Shown here in pieces: positions 24,251 through 32,935 of a stretch of 64,000 nt of DNA. The position numbers were made by a program, and so were the translations under genes. Each line of letters starts with the position of its first letter. Position 1 is the first letter of the stretch. The stretch covers positions 1,364,001-1,428,000 of the forward strand of contig NZ_JALPRR010000001.1 of NCBI RefSeq assembly GCF_023630205.1, in the 5' to 3' direction. Source of the DNA: Pontibacter ruber. GTDB taxonomy: Bacteria; Bacteroidota; Bacteroidia; Cytophagales; Hymenobacteraceae. The notes under the pieces were generated by a model. The model searched no databases. It saw only the letters and a list, made by a program, of their open reading frames with translations, and was not told the DNA's origin.

Positions 24251-25567
24251 TTATACCGCGTCAGACAAGCTGGTGAAGGTAAAGTCACGAATCTTCATTG
24301 GCGGGATAAGGCTGCCGCTGATGCGTTGTGGTTTACCAAGTGCTTCCAGGTTGTTGAGCATGATAACCGGACTTTCGTTGAAACGGAAGTTCTTCACCGG
24401 GTACTGGATCTTGCCGTTCTCGATGTAGAAAGTACCGTCGCGGGTAAGGCCGGTGTAGAGCAATGTCTGAGGGTCTACGGCGCGGATGTACCACAGGCGC
24501 GTAACCAAAATACCACGCTTGGTGCTCTTGATCATATCTTCCAGCGACTGTGTGCCGCCTTCCATGATCACGTTGCCCGGAGTAGGTATAGATTTGCTGT
24601 TCGTTTTACTGGCCCAAAAGCGCGAGTTGTACAGGTTCTTCACTACCCCTTTGTCTATCCAAGTAACTTTCTCCTGCGGACGCCCATCGCCTGCAAACGG
24701 AGACGAAGGAACCTCTGGGTTAGCTGGGTCTGAGTAAACCGTGATGCGCTCGTCTACCAGCTTCTCGCCTACTTTGGTTTTGCCACCGGCTTTGCTCATA
24801 AAGCTGCGGCCTTCTTCGGCGCTGCGCTGGTCCATGTTGAAGAACATGTTTTGCAGCAGGTCTATTGAAGCGGCAGGCTCCAGAATAACGGTATACTTGC
24901 CTGGCTCCAGGGCTTTGGCATTGCGTGAATTTACGGCTTTGTCGGCTGCAATTTGAGAGGCTTTGCCCGTGTCCAGTTTGCTGGCGTCAGAAAAATCCTG
25001 CGTTACATAACCAGAACCGGTGCCATCTTCAGTACGCATGGTAACTGAGAAATCTATCACCGAAGATGGGTGGTAAGCGAATAGTCCTTTAGAGTTTAGC
25101 TTTGCTACGAAGTTGGTATAGTGCTCCAGGAAGCCGGCAGCCGTTAAGCCTTTGGCAGCCGCAGCATTTATACTTTTAGCAGCTGCCTCGGCACGGTAAG
25201 CCGGGTCTATTTTAGCTGTTGCGTCAAAAAGTTCTTTTGTGGTGATGTATTTCTGAGGGCCGAGCATTTCCACATACTCCGGGCTTTCCGGTGCAATGCG
25301 CGCAATTTCTTCCGAACGACGAATCACTTTTTCCAGCGATTTGTCATCGAACTCGTTTATAGTTGCCACGCCAGAGCGCTTGCCAAAACGCGACTCCACC
25401 GACATCGACACGTTGTCTTCGGCGCCGCTCGTGGATACTTCGTTTCGGGCATAGCGGATGTTGCCGCCTGTGTTGCCGCTAAGTGTAATCTCACACTCAT
25501 CAGCTTTCGAAAAACTCAAAGCCTTTTTCAGTATAGCCTGAGCTTCTTCTTTACTTAATATTGCCAT
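24251..25567 (-). CDS. tldE: TldE/PmbA-type peptidase subunit
   Basis: A 438-residue member of the TldD/PmbA (peptidase U62) family. It lacks the HExxxH zinc motif, which identifies it as the non-catalytic TldE/PmbA subunit. Family blocks include RYARNEVSTSGAED, SRFGKRSGVATINEFD near the N-terminus and GKYTVILEPAASIDLLQNMFF, then FRFNESPVIMLNNLEALG near the C-terminus. With TldD it forms a heterodimer that degrades unstructured peptides and processes modified peptides. The TldD gene is upstream on the same strand, but a four-helix-bundle gene flanked by inverted repeats lies between them. Confidence 0.93.
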   Translation of the reverse strand: MAILSKEEAQAILKKALSFSKADECEITLSGNTGGNIRYARNEVSTSGAEDNVSMSVESRFGKRSGVATINEFDDKSLEKVIRRSEEIARIAPESPEYVEMLGPQKYITTKELFDATAKIDPAYRAEAAAKSINAAAAKGLTAAGFLEHYTNFVAKLNSKGLFAYHPSSVIDFSVTMRTEDGTGSGYVTQDFSDASKLDTGKASQIAADKAVNSRNAKALEPGKYTVILEPAASIDLLQNMFFNMDQRSAEEGRSFMSKAGGKTKVGEKLVDERITVYSDPANPEVPSSPFAGDGRPQEKVTWIDKGVVKNLYNSRFWASKTNSKSIPTPGNVIMEGGTQSLEDMIKSTKRGILVTRLWYIRAVDPQTLLYTGLTRDGTFYIENGKIQYPVKNFRFNESPVIMLNNLEALGKPQRISGSLIPPMKIRDFTFTSLSDAV

Positions 25568-25608
25568 TTTTGATGTCTTTGCTAAATTTCAAACTGTATT
25601 ACTGGTTC

Positions 25609-25640
25609 AGTTCTGAGTCTTGAATTCTGAGTCACGAGTT
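25609..25640. repeat. Left inverted repeat bounding the four-helix-bundle gene
   Basis: About 32 nt, AGTTCTGAGTCTTGAATTCTG then AGTCACGAGTT, nearly the reverse complement of the sequence at 26007-26039. It contains the stop codon (25632-25634) of the enclosed gene. Confidence 0.8.
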
Positions 25641-25994
25641 GTTCTCGTTTTGCTGCGAGGTCAGAATTATACTTCTGATAATTCTGATTAACTCGTCGCA
25701 CTCGCCATGTATACTTTTGAAAGCTTCTGGCTTAATGTATTCTGAGTCGTTGAGCAGTCGAAGCCAATAGCTTGTTTCTCTTGCTTCTTTTAGGGCTATA
25801 CTTAGCTTATGCCTGAAATCAGCTTTGCTTTGGCCTCCGAGTGCTTCTTCTACATTGGCTCCGATAGATGTGCCACTTCTTAACACCTGCTTTGCCAGCA
25901 CAAACTCGCGCTGTTCTTGTGTCAGGTGTTTGTACAGCTTGATCACACGCAACGCAAAGCTATAAGACTTGGTAGCAACTATACTTTCGGCCAT
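25632..25994 (-). CDS. Four-helix-bundle protein (23S rRNA intervening-sequence protein family)
   Basis: A 120-residue protein of the S23/IVP four-helix-bundle family (TIGR02436). Diagnostic blocks are FALRVIKLYKHL, QVLRSGTSIGANVEEALGG, DFRHKLSIALKEARETSYWLRLL and the C-terminal ECDELIRIIRSII. Homologues lie inside intervening sequences of some 23S rRNA genes or as stand-alone genes in Bacteroidetes; a related fold (Avd) works with diversity-generating retroelements. No reverse transcriptase or variable repeat is present here. It sits between tldD and tldE and is bounded by inverted repeats of about 32 bp, so it looks like a recently inserted cassette. Its role is not established. Confidence 0.9.
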   Translation of the reverse strand: MAESIVATKSYSFALRVIKLYKHLTQEQREFVLAKQVLRSGTSIGANVEEALGGQSKADFRHKLSIALKEARETSYWLRLLNDSEYIKPEAFKSIHGECDELIRIIRSIILTSQQNENNS

Positions 25995-26006
25995 TTTACA
26001 AAGTAT

Positions 26007-26039
26007 AACTCAGGACTCAGAATTCAGAACTCGGGACTC
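26007..26039. repeat. Right inverted repeat bounding the four-helix-bundle gene
   Basis: AACTCAGGACTCAGAATTCAG then AACTCGGGACTC, nearly the reverse complement of 25609-25640. It ends three nucleotides before the tldD stop codon (26043-26045), i.e. the element abuts the end of tldD. Confidence 0.8.
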
Positions 26040-26042
26040 GCG

Positions 26043-27689
26043 CTAAATTTTGCGCGCTGTGTTGATCACGTTCACGCCGTTGAAGCGGGTGTGGGCAGAG
26101 CCGTGTGATACTGCACTTACCTGGCTTGGCTGACCTTTGCCGTCGAAGAACGATCCGAACAAACGGTAGTCGCTTTCGTCGCAGGAGCCGGCGCAGGAGT
26201 TCCAGAATTCCTGGGTGTTGCTCTGGTAAGCCACATCCTCCAGCATGCCTACAATTTTGCCTTTGCTGATCTCGTAGAACACCGTTCCGCCAAACTGGAA
26301 GTTATAGCGCTGCTGGTCGATAGAGTAAGAGCCACGGCCGGCAATGTAAATACCTTTGTCTACGCTGCTGATGAGTTGGTCAACGTTCATTTTCTGCTTG
26401 CCTGGCGCCAGCGATACGTTTGGCATGCGCTGGAACTGCACTGAGCTCCAGTTATCGGCATAGGCGCAACCATGTGATTCTTTCTCACCGATGATGTGCG
26501 CCTGGTCGCGGATGGCCTGGTAGTTCACCAGAACGCCGTCTTTAATCAGATCCCACTGCTTGGTCTTCACACCTTCATCATCCCAGCCTACCAGGCCAAG
26601 GGAGCCTTTCTGGGTTTTATCTGCAATGATGTTTACTTTATCGGAGCCATACTTGAAGTTCTTAGACTTCCACTTGTCCAGCGTAGCGAAAGAGGTACCG
26701 GCATAGTTGGCTTCGTAGCCCAGCACGCGGTCAAGCTCCAGCGGGTGGCCCACTGATTCGTGGATGGTCAGGCCTAAGTGGTTCGGGTCAAGTATAAGAT
26801 CATACTTGCCAGCTGCTACGGACTTGGCAGTAAGTTTGCCGCGTGCCTGCTTAGCTGCCAGGGCGGCATCCTCGAGCATGTCGTAGGCATAGCGGTAGCC
26901 GGTCAGGCCGGTGCCTTCAGGTCCTTTTATTTTTTCGCCCGCCTTCGGGATCATGTACTCATAGCCCATTCCCATTGGTGCGCTGAGCGCCTCGCGTGTA
27001 CGGAACTTGCCGGAAGCCTTATCAACAGCCGTAACCGTAAAGTTTGGCCAGATGCGGTGGATGTCCTGATCGATGTACGAGCCATCGGTAGAAGCAAAAT
27101 ACTTCTGCTCGTTTATCTGGAACAGGGCCGAGTTAACGAAGTTGGCGCCATTTTCCATTGCCTTGGCATTGGCAGCCAGCAGCAGATCAGCTTTCTCGTT
27201 GATCGGCACCTCGAAGGCATTTTTCTCGATCGGTGTTTTCCAGCTTACTTCGCCGTAGCCTTTTACAGGAGCAAGTTGCACCGGCTCTTTCTGTAGCTTC
27301 GCGTTGGCTTTGGCAATGGCTACCGCCTGTTCAGCTGCCTTAGCAATGCCTTTGTCGGTTACGTCAGAGGTAGCCGCAAAGCCCCAGGTACCGTTGGCCA
27401 GCACGCGTACGCCTATGCCGTAAGACTCAGCGTTTACAATGTTCTGTACCTGCTTTTCGCGGGTAAACACATATTGCTGCAGGTAGCGGCCAATGCGCAC
27501 GTCGGCGTAAGAGGCACCTTTTGATTTGGCTGTGTTCAGGGCTACGTCGGCCAGGCGCTTTTTCAGGGCCGGGTCCACGGTCTCCAGCAGGCGTTCCGGC
27601 GCGATAATATCGCCGAACACAGGTATACTTGGCAGCATTAATCCGCCAAAGCCCAGCGCCGTCAGTTCAAGAAAATTTCGTCGTTTCAA
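26043..27689 (-). CDS. tldD: TldD-type zinc metalloprotease with Tat-like signal
   Basis: A 548-residue TldD/PmbA-family protease. The zinc motif HESVGH (310-315) is present within GLTIHESVGHPLELDRVLG, marking the catalytic subunit. The C-terminal block with GRGSYSIDQQRYNFQFGG and CAGSCDESDYRLFGSFF is also typical of Bacteroidetes TldD. The N-terminus KRRNFLELTALGFGGLMLPS resembles a twin-arginine signal (RRNFLEL plus hydrophobic run), so unlike E. coli TldD this form may be exported. It is about 70 residues longer than cytoplasmic TldD, the excess being this leader and a C-terminal extension. It partners the TldE encoded downstream. Confidence 0.92.
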   Translation of the reverse strand: MKRRNFLELTALGFGGLMLPSIPVFGDIIAPERLLETVDPALKKRLADVALNTAKSKGASYADVRIGRYLQQYVFTREKQVQNIVNAESYGIGVRVLANGTWGFAATSDVTDKGIAKAAEQAVAIAKANAKLQKEPVQLAPVKGYGEVSWKTPIEKNAFEVPINEKADLLLAANAKAMENGANFVNSALFQINEQKYFASTDGSYIDQDIHRIWPNFTVTAVDKASGKFRTREALSAPMGMGYEYMIPKAGEKIKGPEGTGLTGYRYAYDMLEDAALAAKQARGKLTAKSVAAGKYDLILDPNHLGLTIHESVGHPLELDRVLGYEANYAGTSFATLDKWKSKNFKYGSDKVNIIADKTQKGSLGLVGWDDEGVKTKQWDLIKDGVLVNYQAIRDQAHIIGEKESHGCAYADNWSSVQFQRMPNVSLAPGKQKMNVDQLISSVDKGIYIAGRGSYSIDQQRYNFQFGGTVFYEISKGKIVGMLEDVAYQSNTQEFWNSCAGSCDESDYRLFGSFFDGKGQPSQVSAVSHGSAHTRFNGVNVINTARKI

Positions 27690-27879
27690 GGTATAAGAGG
27701 TTAGTTTCGTTTGATAAGTACAGTTTCGGTAACTAAGTATAGAGATTTACACTTACATTTCAAAGTTTAAACCTTCTCTATCTGCCGGAGAGCTTCTTTT
27801 TGTAGATGAAAACAGCATAGTTGTCTGCGAAACCTGAGACAGATTGCCTCACCTGGCGCTGTGGAGCGGGGGAAATAAA

Positions 27880-27915
27880 AAAAGCGCAAGGCCTTTACGG
27901 GCTTGCGCTTTAAGC
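27880..27915 (-). terminator. Terminator of rlpA
   Basis: AAGCGCAAG (27882-27890) pairs with CTTGCGCTT (27902-27910) around an 11-nt loop; on the minus strand a T-run follows. It lies 22 nt after the rlpA stop. Confidence 0.85.
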
Positions 27916-27936
27916 TAAAATCCAGGAGATGTAGTC

Positions 27937-28593
27937 TTACGCTTCTCTTACGAGTCCTGACAATCCTTCTTCTGCCAGCAGTTCGTTAAAGGCCTCTGCT
28001 TCTTTTCTGTCAGCAAAGCGACCTGCTTTTAGGCGTACTACCTTTTTGCCGTTTACGTGCTCTTCAACAGCCTCTACTGGAAGGTGTTTGTCAAATGCCT
28101 TCAGTTTCTGGCTAAGCTCGTAGGCGTGCTGGTAATCGATGTAGGAAGCGGCCTGTATCGTGTAGGCTGGTGTGTGCTTAAAGGCTTCTTTCACGGCAAC
28201 AGCATTGCCCGGAATTTCAAGTACCTCTACCTCAACGCGGGCAATGCCTGCACCACGCATTTCAAGCTTACGGGCAGCTGCCTCCGATACATCAATGATG
28301 CGGTCGCCTACAAAGGGGCCTCTGTCGTTGATGCGCAGGATAACGGATTCGTTATTGGCCAGGTTGGTTACTTTTACTTTTGTGCCGAAGGGCAGGGTTT
28401 TGTGGGCGGCGGTCATGGCTTCTTTGTTGTAGCGCTCGCCGCTGCTGGTTTTTCTCCCGTGGTACTGGCTGCCATACCATGAGGCTGGCCCAGTCTGGGT
28501 TTGGTCGTCGTCTTGTGCAAATAATGGTTGACTAATACCGATAAATAGAAAAATGATTACGGTTAAGATAAAGCACTTTCTATCGTTTCTCAT
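27937..28593 (-). CDS. rlpA: RlpA-family septal ring lytic transglycosylase with SPOR domain
   Basis: A 218-residue exported protein. The signal peptide (1-26, FLFIGISQPLFAQ) precedes a double-psi beta-barrel domain (about 35-130) with the RlpA motifs ASWYGSQYHGRKTSSGERYN, AHKTLPFGTKVKVTN and RINDRGPFVGDRIIDVSEAAA. Residues about 142-215 form a SPOR peptidoglycan-binding domain (YTIQAASYIDYQHAYELS, VRLKAGRFADRKEA). RlpA cleaves denuded glycan strands at the division septum. It is a single-gene unit followed by a terminator. Confidence 0.93.
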   Translation of the reverse strand: MRNDRKCFILTVIIFLFIGISQPLFAQDDDQTQTGPASWYGSQYHGRKTSSGERYNKEAMTAAHKTLPFGTKVKVTNLANNESVILRINDRGPFVGDRIIDVSEAAARKLEMRGAGIARVEVEVLEIPGNAVAVKEAFKHTPAYTIQAASYIDYQHAYELSQKLKAFDKHLPVEAVEEHVNGKKVVRLKAGRFADRKEAEAFNELLAEEGLSGLVREA

Positions 28594-28912
28594 ATCGTTT
28601 TTAGTTGGTGAAGCCGTAAAGTTACGGAATATTTTTCAAATGAGGGCTTATACGCTCGAATGTGCCCATGGTTATGGGGGAGTACGCGCTGCCTCGCAAA
28701 ATTGCTATAAGGGCTATAATGACAAAAATGCCTTTTTTAGCTTACATGAGCATATTTTCATATATTCCTATAGCAGTATATTAAGTAGCTGCAGACGAAA
28801 AATATTTTTTATTTTCGGTCAGAAGCTGCAGGTTTAACGGGAACTTTTGGTGTAATATTTTGTTTAAGGCGAATCTTCTGCCAAAGCGTATACTTTATAA
28901 AAGCATAGTACC
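28594..28912. other. Divergent regulatory region between rlpA and DUF72 gene
   Basis: AT-rich, 319 nt, no gene seen. It must carry promoters in both directions. Short A/T runs and a TATACTTTATAAAAG stretch (28888-28902) precede the DUF72 gene; I could not place a convincing TTG/TAnnTTTG pair. Confidence 0.5.
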
Positions 28913-29830
28913 ATGGACTTTGGAAAACTCTCCGATATCAGCCGTGTCGACTTCACCTTGCCGCCCGATCATCCGGATACTTTGCCGCTGCTTTCGAAGT
29001 ATAAATCTGGAGCTGGCAGTAGCACCCCGCAAGTATACATCGGGTTACCGGTGTGGGTAAACAAGCCGTGGGTAGGCGCTTACTATCCGGCCGGTATGCC
29101 CGAGAAAGACTCGTTGCTGTGGTATGGCAAACAGTTCAACACCATTGAGCTTAACAGTACGCACTACCACATCCCAAACCAAAGTACCATAGAGCGCTGG
29201 CGGCAGACCGTGCCGCAGGGGTTTACGTTCTGTCCTAAGTTTCCGCAGCTCATCAGCCATGAGTCGCCCCTGAGCCGGTCGCTGGATCTGACAGCCGCTT
29301 TTTGCGAGACCATCGCAGGGTTAGAAGAGAAATTAGGGGATTCGTTTTTGCAGATGCCGCCTTCTTTTGGACCAAAACAGCTGCTTGACTTAGAAGGCTT
29401 TGTGAAATTTGTGCCGGAAAGCGTGCCGCTGGCAGTAGAGCTGCGCCACCCAGATTGGTTTGTAGATAACGTAGCCTCGCTGGAGCTGTTTGAGGTGCTG
29501 GAGAAGTATAGGGTGAGCACGGTGCTGACGGATGTTTCGGGCCGCCGCGATGTGCTGCACATGCGCCTTACCTCAACCACCGCCATGGTTCGCTTTGTAG
29601 GAAACGGCCTGCACCCGACCGACTACAGTCGCATCGATGAATGGGTAGCGCGCCTGAAAGTATGGTTTGATGCAGGGTTGCAGAAATTATACTTCTTTGT
29701 GCACGAGCCGGACAACACTGCCTCCCCGGAACTGGCCACTTACCTGATCGATCGCCTGAACAAGGCCTGTGGCTTTGACCTGAAACCACCTAAAAGGTTT
29801 GTGCAGGCCGTGCAGGGGGAGTTGTTCTAA
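28913..29830 (+). CDS. DUF72 protein
   Basis: A 305-residue TIM-barrel-like DUF72 (YecE-type) protein. Family features are the early Gly-Trp-like segment VYIGLPVWVNKPWVGAYYP, FNTIELNSTHYHIPNQST with the conserved NxTxY-like pattern, FTFCPKFPQLISH, the ELRHPDWF block and the C-terminal FFVHEPDNTASPELA. The biochemical role of DUF72 proteins is not established. It stands alone, convergent with the small membrane-protein gene behind dgt. It carries four AAGTATA words in frame, which is unusually dense. Confidence 0.9.
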   Translation: MDFGKLSDISRVDFTLPPDHPDTLPLLSKYKSGAGSSTPQVYIGLPVWVNKPWVGAYYPAGMPEKDSLLWYGKQFNTIELNSTHYHIPNQSTIERWRQTVPQGFTFCPKFPQLISHESPLSRSLDLTAAFCETIAGLEEKLGDSFLQMPPSFGPKQLLDLEGFVKFVPESVPLAVELRHPDWFVDNVASLELFEVLEKYRVSTVLTDVSGRRDVLHMRLTSTTAMVRFVGNGLHPTDYSRIDEWVARLKVWFDAGLQKLYFFVHEPDNTASPELATYLIDRLNKACGFDLKPPKRFVQAVQGELF

Positions 29831-29850
29831 GAGGCTGGTTTATACTTGGT

Positions 29851-30039
29851 TTAGCCGAACAGCTGCTGCAGCAGGTGCTGCTTTGGCAGGTTGAGGAGAA
29901 GGGATAGCAGAAAAAAGAAGAAGATCAGCCATTTTGCCCTGCGTACCTCCCTTGAGCTATCCGGAAGCGCTACGACATAATATACCAGGCCAACCAGCAG
30001 GAGTATAATGTCTGGCCTCCAGGCCTTCAACCTTTCCAT
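29851..30039 (-). CDS. Small two-helix membrane protein
   Basis: A 62-residue open frame starting 12 nt after the dgt stop on the same strand. It encodes two hydrophobic segments (IILLLVGLVYYVVAL, about 11-25, and WLIFFFFLLSLLLNL, about 37-51) separated by a charged loop with Arg and Lys (SSREVRRAK), giving a plausible helical hairpin. Tight spacing and membrane-like composition argue that it is real; no family is recognised. Confidence 0.6.
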   Translation of the reverse strand: MERLKAWRPDIILLLVGLVYYVVALPDSSREVRRAKWLIFFFFLLSLLLNLPKQHLLQQLFG

Positions 30040-30051
30040 GTATACTTCAGC

Positions 30052-31422
30052 CTAATACATCCGGGGCAGTTCAATCCCTTTAATCCTGCGGTAAAGGTTA
30101 ATGGCTGCCTGGTCGGTAAGGCTGGCTACATAATCGGTGATGTGGACGATGCGCTCGTAATCAGACACTGTTTCAGGCAGGTTCAGGTACTGCGGCGGTA
30201 TTAGGTCAGCCAGCTTGCGATGGTGCTTCGACTCCGGGCGGAACACGGCTTTCATGCAGGCATCCAGCAATCCGCCCAATACCTCAAAGCCGGCAGCCTC
30301 TATCTCCAGCACCGGCCGGTTCCGGTAGATCAGGTTAATGGAAAGGTTCTTGATCTCGTCAAGTATAGGTTTGCTTTCAAGCTCATTGATGAGCGGCCTG
30401 TCGTAAGTGCCTTGCAGGATCTGTTGCTCGTGGCGCAGGAACACTTCGGTGGTTTCGTTTATCAGCTTGCCGATGATGCGCGCACGCAGGTAGCCGATCT
30501 CTTCTTTCCAGTCATAAAACGTAAGGCTGGAGACACGGCCGGGAGCATCGTTAAGGATCTGGCGCAACAGGTTCAAACCCTGTTCTTTGGGTACAAGGCC
30601 GAGTTTCAGTCCGTCTTCAAAATCAATGATGCGGTAGCAGATGTCGTCGGCTGCCTCTACCAGGAACGCCAGAGGGTGTCGGTGGTAGAATACCTGTCCC
30701 TGCTCTCCTTTCTTCAGCAGGCCCAGCTCGTTTGCAATGGTGTTAAACCAGTTGCGCTCGGTCTGGAAGAATCCATACTTCTTTTCGCTGGTGTTGGTGG
30801 TACCTTTCAGGAGCGGCAACGATTCCTTCGGATATTTGGTGAAGGTAGCCAGTGTGGTATAGGTCAGGCTGAGGCCGCCCGGCAGGTTGCAGTGCGCCGG
30901 ATAGGTATAGGTAAGTATGCGAAAGCCGGCAGCGTTGCCTTCAAAGTTGAACAGGTCGGCTCGTTGGGAATCTGTCAGGTTCTTCAGGAAGGGCTGCGCT
31001 TCGTCGCTACGGAAGTAAGCCGAAATTGCATCCTCGCCGGAGTGCCCGAACGGCGGGTTGCCGATGTCGTGCGCCAGGCAGGCGGCAGCTACTACATCGC
31101 CAAAGTCGGCTTCCTGTATGTTTTTCTCCTGGGTAAGGCCGGGGTGGCGCTCCAGTATACTTTTGCCCACAATGCGCCCCAGCGACCGACCTACCACTGA
31201 AGCCTCTAAGCTATGCGTCAGGCGGGTGTGCACAAAATCGCTCTCCGGCATGGGCATTACCTGGGTCTTGTTCTGCAGCCTCCGGAAGGCAGAGGAAAAC
31301 ACAATGCGGTCGTAGTCGCGCTGGAACTCGCCGCGCACCGACTCGTCTGTGTTATACTTTTTATCGTCTGTCTCGAAGCGCTTTTTAGATAGCAGTTTGT
31401 CCCAGGTGGTGGTAAATGTCAT
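30052..31422 (-). CDS. dgt: Deoxyguanosinetriphosphate triphosphohydrolase (dGTPase)
   Basis: A 456-residue HD-domain enzyme that hydrolyses dGTP (and often other dNTPs) to the nucleoside and tripolyphosphate. The N-terminal block DYDRIVFSSAFRRLQNKTQV, the first His in RLTHSLEASVVGRSLG, and the HD motif in CLAHDIGNPPFGHSGE are all present, as is the distal DDICYRIIDFEDG Asp. Length fits the Dgt family. It is 19 nt downstream of the DUF3667 gene and 12 nt upstream of the small membrane-protein gene, suggesting a three-gene transcript. Confidence 0.94.
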   Translation of the reverse strand: MTFTTTWDKLLSKKRFETDDKKYNTDESVRGEFQRDYDRIVFSSAFRRLQNKTQVMPMPESDFVHTRLTHSLEASVVGRSLGRIVGKSILERHPGLTQEKNIQEADFGDVVAAACLAHDIGNPPFGHSGEDAISAYFRSDEAQPFLKNLTDSQRADLFNFEGNAAGFRILTYTYPAHCNLPGGLSLTYTTLATFTKYPKESLPLLKGTTNTSEKKYGFFQTERNWFNTIANELGLLKKGEQGQVFYHRHPLAFLVEAADDICYRIIDFEDGLKLGLVPKEQGLNLLRQILNDAPGRVSSLTFYDWKEEIGYLRARIIGKLINETTEVFLRHEQQILQGTYDRPLINELESKPILDEIKNLSINLIYRNRPVLEIEAAGFEVLGGLLDACMKAVFRPESKHHRKLADLIPPQYLNLPETVSDYERIVHITDYVASLTDQAAINLYRRIKGIELPRMY

Positions 31423-31441
31423 AGAGTAAATTATAGAAGGC

Positions 31442-32380
31442 TTAGCTCAGCAGCACGCTCATAAAAACGGTACTCACCAAGAAAAAAGCTAATGTAATTA
31501 AATAAGTGAAACCAATGGGTATGAGGCGCAACAACGTACGCACATACGACTGCTTGTACACCCGGTGCAGTGCCAGGAACAAGTATAAAATCATGATACC
31601 GATCACCACCCCGCTAAGATCAGGAACAGGCAGGTAATGACCTGCCAGCATGCTAATTATCAGCAAGATAAAGTAAAATGTGTGCAGGTGGATGGAGAAC
31701 ATCAGGTGCTCGACGTAGTTGCGGCCCTGCTTCCTGTAGAACAAGTTTAACAACCATGCAAAAAACGGCATGAGCAGGAACATCATAAAAGAGATGTTCT
31801 TTAATAACTTCTGTTTTGACCCTTCGCTGTTGCTGATAAACTTACTGAACTTTTCTGCTACCAGTGTCGCACGCTCGTCTTGAATTATATTCGTTTTCAG
31901 CGCTTTCATTTCTTCTGCTGCTGCTGCCACCTCTTCCAGCTTTTCGAGCTTTGCCGAGTCGGCGGCCAGTGCCAGCGAGTCAGCGAGGTTTGCATTGATG
32001 GTCATGCCGGGCAGTGCAGCAACGGGTTTGTCGCCCTTAGTGCTTTGTAGCTGAACGGTGCTTTTGGTGGTGAGCGCCAGCACAAAAAAGAAGATCAAAC
32101 TGACAAACACGTAGAGCCGGAAGGGTGGCACATACGAGGCGCGCTGCCCGATGTTGAACTTCTCTGAAAGCAAACCCGGCTTCAGGATCAGGTATTTCAG
32201 GGTCTTCCATACTTTGGTGTCGAAGTGCAGGGTGCCTTCTAAGAACTCGGCGATCAGGTGCTTTACCGGTACGTTCAGGTCGTGGTTTTCCTGGCCGCAG
32301 TTAGGGCAGTAGTTGTTGGTGTCATCAAACGTATAGCCGCAGTTGGGGCACTGGGTCAATTTTCTTCGTTTCTTCGCCAT
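31442..32380 (-). CDS. DUF3667 membrane protein with N-terminal zinc ribbon
   Basis: A 312-residue protein. The N-terminus is a zinc ribbon with CPNCGYTF (12-15) and CPNCGQE (about 31-34). Next comes the DUF3667 block HLIAEFLEGTLHFDTKVWKTLKYLILKPG, followed by a transmembrane helix (VSLIFFFVLAL), a hydrophilic loop of about 110 residues rich in Ala, Glu and Lys, and four further helices towards the C-terminus. Such proteins are common and uncharacterised in Bacteroidetes. It precedes dgt by 19 nt. Confidence 0.87.
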   Translation of the reverse strand: MAKKRRKLTQCPNCGYTFDDTNNYCPNCGQENHDLNVPVKHLIAEFLEGTLHFDTKVWKTLKYLILKPGLLSEKFNIGQRASYVPPFRLYVFVSLIFFFVLALTTKSTVQLQSTKGDKPVAALPGMTINANLADSLALAADSAKLEKLEEVAAAAEEMKALKTNIIQDERATLVAEKFSKFISNSEGSKQKLLKNISFMMFLLMPFFAWLLNLFYRKQGRNYVEHLMFSIHLHTFYFILLIISMLAGHYLPVPDLSGVVIGIMILYLFLALHRVYKQSYVRTLLRLIPIGFTYLITLAFFLVSTVFMSVLLS

Positions 32381-32707
32381 GGCGTGATGTTGCGGAGGGT
32401 ATGGCTTTAGCCTTCTAGCTTCAAATATAGGCCTCTTGCTATAATATTGCTACGTCAAAATTTTCTGGCAACAGCTGCCGACGGAGTGTCAGGGGTATGT
32501 TACTTTTTTATACTTTATAAGCAATGTAAACTAGAAGTATGCTGGTCTGGAAGGAGTAATGGCTGCTGTCTTAAGGCTAATGAGCAAAAAAGGCAAGTTA
32601 CTTTTGATGTTACTTTTGCCTTGAAAGCATAGCCCTGATTGATAAAATTTGTATACGTGTAAAAGACCTTTCCAAGCTAACAAACTTAATGCCCCACAAA
32701 TCTGACG

Positions 32708-32839
32708 GAGCGAGGTAGTGTAACCGGCCAGACGGGGGAAAACAGGCCACCTGTACAAGGGTACATTACCTCGCTCAGTGACAGCAAGAGACAAGCAGCA
32801 CCAGCCATTGCGCTGGCCATGCTTGTCTCTCTTTTATTT
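32708..32839 (+). ncRNA. Candidate structured non-coding RNA ending in a terminator
   Basis: Two stacked hairpins. The first has a 15-bp stem with one G-U pair (GAGCGAGGTAGTGTA at 32708-32722 and TACATTACCTCGCTC at 32762-32776) closing a loop that can form GGCC/GGCC and TGTAC/GTACA helices. The second has an 11-bp stem (AGAGACAAGCA at 32787-32797, TGCTTGTCTCT at 32820-32830) capped by CCAGC/GCTGG and followed by CTTTTATTT. No plus-strand gene ends upstream, so the terminator should belong to an independent transcript. It matches no riboswitch or housekeeping RNA consensus I know. Confidence 0.5.
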
Positions 32840-32935
32840 AAACAGCTCATTTTCAAGTGTGAATGGAATCTAGCTTCACAACAACACAATTTGTGCTTCG
32901 TAAAAGGTAAATAAAAATAAGTATAATTATAGATG

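Noticed and set aside
25632..25994. Diversity-generating retroelement suggested by the Avd-like fold
   Set aside because: No reverse transcriptase, template repeat or variable repeat is found nearby; the sequence fits the stand-alone S23 family.
30220..31200. 326-codon frame antisense to dgt
   Set aside because: Entirely opposite the dGTPase gene, which has all family motifs; an antisense shadow caused by codon bias.
32531..32794. 87-codon minus-strand frame in the region before hsp20
   Set aside because: It runs through the stems of the structured element, has no leader or recognisable domain, and its codon use differs from that of the genes here.
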